In this document: piece after piece, positions 39,101-48,100 of the stretch | How the letters are laid out: the number at the start of each line of letters is the position of its first letter | How positions within the stretch are numbered: position 1 is the first letter of the stretch | Origin: Bremerella volcania | GTDB taxonomy: Bacteria; Planctomycetota; Planctomycetia; Pirellulales; Pirellulaceae | DNA length: 64,000 nucleotides | Assembly (NCBI RefSeq): GCF_007748115.1 | Contig: NZ_CP036289.1 | Span: 3,224,001 to 3,288,000 of the forward strand | Reading direction: 5' to 3' | Position numbers and translations under genes: made by a program | Notes under the pieces: generated by a model | The model's input: only the letters and a program-made list of their open reading frames with translations | Database searches by the model: none | Told to the model about the DNA's origin: nothing

Positions 39101-42100
39101 GATGGCATCGGCGCGGGCCGTTCGGAGATCATCCCAGGCGGCATGGGCCGCGTCATCGAACGTTTCCGTGATGGTCGTCATTTCATCGTTGTAGGCATCT
39201 TGTGCCGCTTGCGCGCGACTATCGTAGGTTTCGTAATCGATGTCACCACGATTGTACTCTCGACTAGCCGATCCGATCTCTCCACTACGCGTCGCGGCAG
39301 CCGACGAGGAACTGTTGCGATACTCAAGCCATGCAGCGGCCATGGCAATTTGATATGCCGTTTCAGCTGCGGAAGTATTGGCAGAATGGCTTGCCGATTG
39401 AGCACCGTCGTCATCGCGATCGGCCTGGGCACGGTCGCTTGCGGCCTGGGTGCTGGAAAGCGAGATGCCTGCTTTCGCCAGTGCGTATTGATATTTGGCT
39501 TCAGCCACCGTGGAGGCGAAATCATTGCGTGCATCTGCGATGGCGTTGACTTCGGTCTCGTAGGCCTGGGCCGCACCGGTGGAATAGTTATAGTCGGCAG
39601 TGGCGACGCTAGACGTGTGATTGTAGTTTGCCGTAGCCAGGGCCGTTGCATAGGCGACTTCCGCATCGCCACTGGCAATTGCCCAGTCAACTTCAACGCC
39701 CCCAAGATTTTCGTGCAGCGCGGACCAAGGAGTTTGCACATTGCTATTCCAGGCGGTCACGATGTTGTCGTAAGTTGCGGCGGCATCGATCCGGAAACTC
39801 CGCAATGCGCCGGCATTGTCCACCAATTGGTCGCCGTCGAACTGTGCTTTCGCAACATAATAGGTGCCGTCGGCCATCGCCACGGCATCCGTGTATGCGG
39901 TGTTGATGGCGGCAAGGGTGCGGTCAAAATCCCCTTCGAGTTCGGTTGTGTCGATCGCGAAGTCGCGATCGATCAACGCCGTGGTTTCGTGATAGACTTT
40001 GAGATCACCCGCAATTTCTACCGCCTGATCATTTTGATCCTGAGAAAGAGTTTCACGATAGTCGCTCCAGAGGTCTCGGGTGGTATCTGTCCAGGCCTGA
40101 TTGGCGTTGATGTTAGCTTCCTGGAGATCGTACGACGCATTATTCATTGAGACGTTGAAGTCGTGATTGATGCCAGCTCCATCCGCTGGTGGTACGTAGA
40201 TTTCATAGTTCGCGTAGCCGTAGTAGTAGTAATACGAATTGCTGGTAGAGCAGGAGCTTTCACGAATTTCCAGGACGCGAGCATCCACCAAATCATTCGT
40301 ACGAGTGTGGTAGGCGTCCGTGATTGCGAGCGAGTAGGCTTCGCCGGCCTCAGCACTGCTGTGTGCGCGGTCGTTTCTGGCCGTAGCCATGTCGTCACGG
40401 AGCGACTTACGCGTCTCGGCAGTTTCCACAGCCTGATCACGCATTTTGAGCGAGCTTTCGTCCCAGTACACTTCCTTGGCGTCGACTCGTTCGCTCGTTG
40501 CTTCGAACTTCAACTGCGTCAGGGCTTGGCTATGGGTGTGGGTCGCTTGGGCGATGGCGTTTGCCTGATTCTGATTGGCCGTCGCGATCGCACCTTCACG
40601 ATTCAAATGGGCCCCTGCAAGATTCTGGTAGTAGGTAACATTGATATTTGCCAAAGCGGCTTGATATGCCGACCAGGGCGTTCCGGTGGCACTGCTCCAA
40701 GCCGCGAGAGCATTTCTTTTTGCTTGTGCTTCGGCCACCCATGAGTTCGCTCGGGCGGTCTCGATGGTACTTGCCTCGGTGAAGGCATTGGTGGCGTAGC
40801 CTTCGTCACGTGTCTTTGCCGCGTCGGCCAGGGCAAGATCTCGCTCTTTGAGGGCCTCCGCTCTCGCATCTTCCAACGCTACCGTGGCATTGATCTTTTT
40901 GCTGCGTTCGGCCTCGTAGTAGTCAGCGACGGCTTCGTCAAAAGCAAACGCCGAATCACTTACCGCTTGCGAGTAGTCACGATAGGCATCGGCGACTTCC
41001 GTGTTGTATTGTCGCACCGACGGAGCGACGGCTTCGTCGTACGCATTTCGCGCCGCGGAGACATCCTTTTCGAGGGTCGTGCGGGCGTCGAATTCTGCCT
41101 GGATTCTTTCTACGCGAGCGTTGTACCAGACGTCGCAGTCGGTCGAGTCTTCCACGGCGTCATTGAATGCCTCGTTGGCATCGTTGATTGCATCACGATA
41201 GTTCTGATGAGCCGCGTCGACCGCGTCATTCAGCGTCTGTCTTGCAGGTTCAATCGAGTTCTGTAGCGTTTCATAGGAAGTATTTCGTGACTCGTAATAG
41301 GTGTCATACGCCGACTGTCGCTGGTCGTAGTAGGCTTGGCGAGCGGACGACAAATCGTCATAGGCATTCGATGGATCAGCATAGATGGCGTCACGATAAG
41401 CCTCCCACGCATCCTTGAGAGCTTCGTTGTAGTCGTCGGTGATCGTCTTCACCGCGTCCTGATACGTCTGGCTGACCGTTCTATCCTGAGCTATGCGGGT
41501 AGCCTGGGCTCCGTAGACGGCGTAATTCAGATTGTTATTTGCGGCGGCACTTTGTGTTCGGTAAGTCGGATCCGCATTTAAGTTGTATGTCGGACCAGAA
41601 TAGGTCGGCACCGAAGCCGGAGGAGCAGGCTGATTCCCATCAGCAGGCAAGACCAGTGAATCTCGACCTGGTTCGGTCGGCCATTGCATCGGGTCGAAAT
41701 CAAAACTGGTTGTGTCACCCGAGAAATTCGACAGGGCTGTTTGATACGATGCCCCAGCTGCCGCTATCGCCACGAGATAGGCGTCCATGGCATCGGCAAC
41801 ATCTTGTTCATACTGCTCGTCCGCATCCTTGATTTCGGTATCCCTGTCTTCGGCTGCTTCGTCGACTGCGTCGTCGAAATCTTCGTCCGCGGAACCCTTG
41901 GCAGCCTTCAGAGCATCGGAGGCATCGGCAAGATCATTGTCTCGCGTATTGGCTCCGCTGGATGTGCTTCCCAGAAACGATGCGTAGGCCGTTGCCAATG
42001 CTTGCGCTTCCGTGCTATCAGGATTGCTGTCGTAGACGAAGCCTAGCGTTTCCCAGGTACTGGTAGATAGGCGATTGTCATCGTTATCCAATTCCACCGC

Positions 42101-45100
42101 CCTGACGCGCAGTTCAATCCACCCGTAATCCAGACCCGATGGATAATACGAAAAACTTCCGTAGTAGGACGTAACGGATCCATCGATCGAGCCATCACCG
42201 TCATGATCAAACTCTAGCAGAAGTCCTCCATACCCTGACCCTCCATCGTAGCCTTCGACGTTACCTTCTACCCAGGCAGAGTTCGTACTCAGGTCGCTAT
42301 TTGAGGCGCCACTGTCATAGGAAAGCCGGAAATCCACGACTCGTAGAGCACTGGAGGTGCCGCTGGTGGCCTGTTCCAGCGTGAAATTGAAGTCTTCCCA
42401 ATCGCTGCGAAGCAGTTGGCCTGTCGGAGAATAGTCTTTCGTTCGAATCGATAAGGTGACGTTGCCCGTGGTCTCAATTGTCGGGCTATAGCTCCATGTT
42501 CTGTCAGCTTTGACCAAAGTGGTGCCATCGACGACGCCATCCCCGTCAACGTCGATTTCGATCGTCATGTTGCCCTGATAAGCATCGCGACTCACTTCAC
42601 CTTGGATACGCGCGTCCTTGGTTACCTTGTCGGTCGAGGAGTAGCCGTCGTCGTTGATCAGCCCAATATTCGACAGCCCGGCTGCGACGTAAGTGACTTC
42701 GGTATAGTTGACGGTAACACTTTGCCAACTTCCGTTAAGCACCGTACTGCTCGATGGGGAAATCGCTCTCGATCGAACCGCCAGCGAAGTCGTGCCGTCG
42801 GGAAGGTTCGGCAACGCGACTTCAAAGCGACCAAATTCATCGGTCGTCGTAAAGTAGTCGGCCGTGCCATCGCCATCGGTATCGATTTCAATCTGGCGGC
42901 CGTCGACCGAATGTTGGTAGGTGATACGACCAGACAACGTAGGAACGCTCGTCTCTTCTCCGGCATCAAATTCAATATCAAAGAGAGCCGGTGCGGCGTC
43001 AGTTTGATCTTCCGCCGTGAACGTTATGGATTCCCAGGCACCCACCAGGTGATCACCTGACTGGCTATCATATTCCACCGCACGGAATGCAAATGTTTGA
43101 GTTCCAGAATCGAGTGAGGAAGGAGTATAGAGGAAGATTCCATCGGCATTCGTGAAGATCGTCGCATCGGCGACGCCATCGCTATTGGTGTCTACCTGGA
43201 CGGTGACGTTCGCAACACTGGCGTCATCGGCAATATTCCCGATGATCGTACCATTTTCGGTGAGTCCATCCCCTTCGGTACCGGAGTCACTTAACAGAGC
43301 GAGGGACTCGACGATCGCCGTTGAAGCGGTCGACTCTTGATAGGTGAACGTGAATTCACTCCAAGGGCCGGTGATCGTCGTGCTTTGGGCGTACTGGTAG
43401 CCGATAACACGCGCCGCGACGGTATGTTGTCCGTAGGCAAGATCGACAGGTGTGTAGGTCAGATTGCCGTTGCTATCCAACAAACTGGTGGCATCGCTGG
43501 TCCCATCTCCGTCGAAATCGAGTTCGACGAAGTCTGCGACAACATCGCCTGTTACCTCGACGGACGCGATAAGCGTGGGATTGGAAGTAATATTGTCGGC
43601 ATCATCGAGACCTGTATCGACGGCAAGTCCCAAGTTGCTGAGCGTTGGTGGAGTAGCTGTCGCCAACTCATAGGTAAAGGTGAACGTTTCCCACGGACCA
43701 CTCACATCCTGGTCTAGATAGGGATCATACCACATCGCCCTGGCTGATATCGTGATGCTGCCTGGCGACATGTCAGAGGAATCAAAAAGGAACTGGCTAT
43801 CCGACTGCGGCTGGGAAATCGCGTCAACTTCTCCATCCTGATCGAGATCGAATTGAACGACGACATCTCGGTCGGAAAGTGAGCTACCGTCGTTCGCTGA
43901 AATTGATCCGGTCACCGTAGTCAAGGAACTGATCAAATCGCTGTCCGACGCCCCATCATCCACCAGCAGCGACATCGTCGTTTCGATGGGCGAAGGTGGC
44001 GTATAGGTAAAGTACAGAGAACGCCAACTGCTGTACGACGTATCGCCAACAACGCTATCGACCGTCTTCGATCGGACGCGAAGGTGACGATAACCTGATT
44101 GCAACGAGGTGGGCGTGTATTCGAAGAAGCCATCCGAACCTACGCCAAATTCGTCGTCGGGGGTATCGTCGTAGTTCCAATCGATTTCCAGCGTAACGTC
44201 TTGACCTTGCTGGATCTGATCGGCAATTTGTCCGGTAAGCGTTGGATCTGCCGTGACGCGATCGGAATCGGAGTAACCGGTATCTTCTCGAAGTTCAAGC
44301 GTGGTAACGGCAGGTGACGGTGCGGCTTCGTACTCAAACCAATACGTCGTCCAAGGACCGTACAGATACATTCCGTACTCGGTGCTCCACTCCAAGGCCC
44401 GAGCACGTATGGAGTGCCATCCCGTGGTTAGGCCGGTGGGACGATACTCAAACTGTTGTTGTTCGTCCGTGCTGACTTCGTCATCGGCGATACCATCTTC
44501 GTCGATATCAATTTGCACGCGCGCCCCCGATGGTAGCGGCGGAGTATCGCTGTTATTGGATGGATCGCCGATGTAGGTGGAGACGAGATTTCCCGTCGAT
44601 TCCAGGCCACCTCCACTGCCGGGCTCGTTCGAAGCCTCCCCGTATCCGCCACCGGAGTAGTAGTCATCATAGTAGTATTCGTCGTAATAATAGCCCTCGC
44701 CGCCATAAGAGCCGTATTCATTACCTGTATTGACTTTCCCTGTGACGACGAGTCCATAGTGGTTGTAGCCTTGGAAATCGTCACTATCCAGAGATTCTCC
44801 CCGCCCGACGTCATGGTCCATGTCACTGATCGAATAGCTCGATGTTGGTGGCGTGGTCAATTGGAAGCTGAAACTTTGCCAGTCTTCATGGGTTTCCGTA
44901 CCGTTTTCAATTTGTGTCAGACGGTATTTGAAGGAAAGGCTTCCGACGTAATCTTCCAGCGAAGGATCGGTCATCCGCGGATCGTATTCGAATATCTCGC
45001 CGCTTGTGGCAATATCAACAAAGCCGTCGGTAATCCCATCGTTGTCGTGGTCGAATTCGATGCGCGCGGTTGCTTGGCCAAAATCACCCACAACTCGGCC

Positions 45101-48100
45101 GGTCATGATCGGATTCGCGGTGTATTTGTCCGTTGGATTGGCGGTGTCTCGTAGCAGCTCGAAGGATTCGATCCGCATTGGTCCCGTAGCTGCATCCGCT
45201 TCGGCCGTGTAGACGAATGTACGCCAGGGTGAAGCAATTATCTCGACATCATTGTCATCGAATTGCCGCGTTCGGTACCGTATGGAAACGAGACCTTCGA
45301 AGTCTGCCAGGGCGGGATCACCTGACGTGGGTTCGTATACGACTCCGCTCGGTGTCGCGTAGTTCAAGGTGCTTTCGGGTGAATAGTCGCCATCATGATC
45401 GAATTCGACCAGGACGTAACCCGTCGTCCATGTCTTGTCAAAGGAAGCAACGATCGTGTGATCGGTTGTGACTTTGTCGGTACTTGAAGAACCGGTGTCG
45501 TTTTCAAGAGCGACTCCGGTCAATGCAGGTGCGGATGGAGGATCTTCGTTGTCACGAATTCCGACTAAGTGAAGACCACCGACCGGGGAATACTCGCCGG
45601 ACCCATCGTCCATCACGCGGACTTGCAGGTATTCGTATCCCTCGTAAATGGCATCGTCTTGCACGGAAATCGTGATCTCCGCGTATTGCTCGCCTGCCGC
45701 AAATAATACCGTTCCAAGTCGAGTAGTGTCACTGAAACTGGTCGCCACAAGTGTGTAGTCGGAACTGTACGTCGCGCTGGTGTCGTACGCCAGGAAGAAC
45801 TGAGCCGTGAGTGGGGCTTGAAGATCGCCGGTGCGTCTCAGGCGGATTAAACCGTCACTGAGCCCTTCACGACCTGAAGTTACCGAAGCAATCGAAACTT
45901 CCGGCAGTATGGGACCGCCACCATAGCCGCCATATTCGTCGACGGTTCCTGAAATGCTGAAGTTAAACGGATCTTCATCCGGATCGTTCGTCTCGAAGCT
46001 GACTTCCCCAGAGTAGGTGCCGCCATAGTCGGCGTTGAGCTGAATGGTAAACGACGTGCTCTGCCCTGGATCGAGCGTTGTATCGCCGAAATTCGAAGTA
46101 ACAGAGAACCCTGCCGGCACATTGATGGTGCCAAGCTCTAAGACTCCATCTCCGGCGTTGGCCACCTGGAAAGTTACCGATTGAGGCGAATTGAGACTGA
46201 TCGTTCCGAAGTCATAGCTTCCCGAGCCGTCGTCGATGCTGCCTCCGCCGTAAGAAGATTGATAGACGTCAATGTCAGGAATTTCTGACGAACCTCCGTA
46301 GCCCTCTTCCACCACTCCGGAGATCGCGAAGTTATATGGGTTCTCGTCGGAGTCATTGGTACTGAAACTGATTTCACCAGTGTAGGTTCCCGCGGTAGTG
46401 GCCGTGAGTTGCACCGTGAAATACGTACTCTGCCCGGAAGAGAGCGTCGTATCATCAAACGATTCGAGAACGACAAAGCCATCGGGAACGGAGAGTGTGC
46501 CCAAGCTAAGAATACCGACCCCCTCATTCGTCACGCGAAACTGCTGGGAAGCAGGCTGGCCAACACCCACGGGATCAAAAGCAAAGCTGCCGTAATCGTC
46601 CAGGACTTCCGTCCCCGAGTAGGCGTTGTATCCGCCGTAATCCACTTCATAGACGCCCACTTCAACGTCTTCGACGACATTTCCACTAAGAGTGAAGTTG
46701 TATGGGTTCTCGTCGGCGTCGTTGGTGTTGAAGCTGAGTTCGCCGGAATAGCTTCCGCCATAATCCGCATTGAATCGGACCGTGAAATAGGTGCTCTCAC
46801 CAGAGCTAAGGCTGATATCCCCAAAAGATTGAACGAGACTAAAACCGCTGGGGAGGTTGATCGTGCCAAGGGTCAGCGTACCGCTGCCCGTGTTGGTGAC
46901 CAGGAACTCCTGAGTTTGAGGGGAACCTTGACCGACGTTGCCAAAGTTAAAGCTGCCGTAGTCATCGGCAACCTCGCTGCCGAGATAGTAGCCACCGTAT
47001 TCCGTTTCCTGCAGATAGATCTCGGGCAGACCTCCATATTCGTCCATGGTGCCCGAAATCTGGAAGTTGAAGGGGTTCTCGTCGCTGTCATTCGTACTGA
47101 AGCTAAGTTGCCCGGAATAAGTTCCGCCGTAGTCGGCGTTAAACTGAATCGTGAAACTCGTGCTCTGCCCTGGATCCAGGGTCGTGTCCCCAAACGACGA
47201 ATAGACACTAAAGCCATTAGGTACCGTGATCGATCCCAGATTGAGGACACTCGTACCATCATTGGTTACCTGGAAGGTATGCATCAAAGGTGAGGAGGGG
47301 TTGGACGTACCAAAGGCGTAATTGCCATATCCGTCCGCTATCGAAACTCCGCCATACTCGTCGTCATAGACGGTAATTTCTGGTGCTCCACCATACTCGT
47401 CGACGGTCCCTGTTAGATTGAAATTAAACGGACTTTCGTCATCATCGTTCGTGGGAAAGCTGACTTGACCGGAATAGCTTCCGCCGTAGTCCGCGTCGAG
47501 CCGAATCGAGAAGGTAGTACTTTGTCCTGGATCGAGCGTCGCGTCGCCAAAGGATGAGTCGACGCTGAAACCTGAAGGAACCATGATCGCGCCGAGTTCC
47601 AGCAAGGCGTTGCCGCTGTTGGTGACCTGGAAAGTATGCGTCCTTGGCGAACCTGGCACCGTTGTTCCAAAAGCATAGCTACCATAGTCATCCAGCACGA
47701 CCGAGCCACCGTATTCATCGTCGAAGACAATGATTTCCGGGGAGCCCCCTGCCCCACCGTAATCATCAACCGTGCCGGAAATGTTGAAGTTGAACGGGCT
47801 CTCATCGCTGTCGTTCGAGCTGAAACTGACGTTGCCCGAGAACGTGCCACTGTAGTCCGCGTTCAGTTGAATCGTGAAGGTCGTGCTTTGGCCAGAATCG
47901 AGGGTCGAATCACCAAACGTCGAATAAACGCTGAAGCCACCTGGGACATAAATGTTACCTAGGTTCAGAGTGTCCGTTCCGTCGTTTGTGACTTGGAACG
48001 TATGAACCAAAGGAGAATATTGATCGGTCGTACCAAAGGCATAACTGCCGTAGTCATCGAGAATCGAGCTACCACCATACTCGTCGTCGTAAACGGTAAT

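Noticed and set aside
38519-40150. 543-codon open frame on the + strand
   Set aside because: It is exactly antisense to the Ala-rich repeat of the toxin. Repeated GCC/GCG-type codons leave the opposite strand free of stops; the translation is low-complexity Gly/Val/Ile/Cys/Arg without a family pattern.
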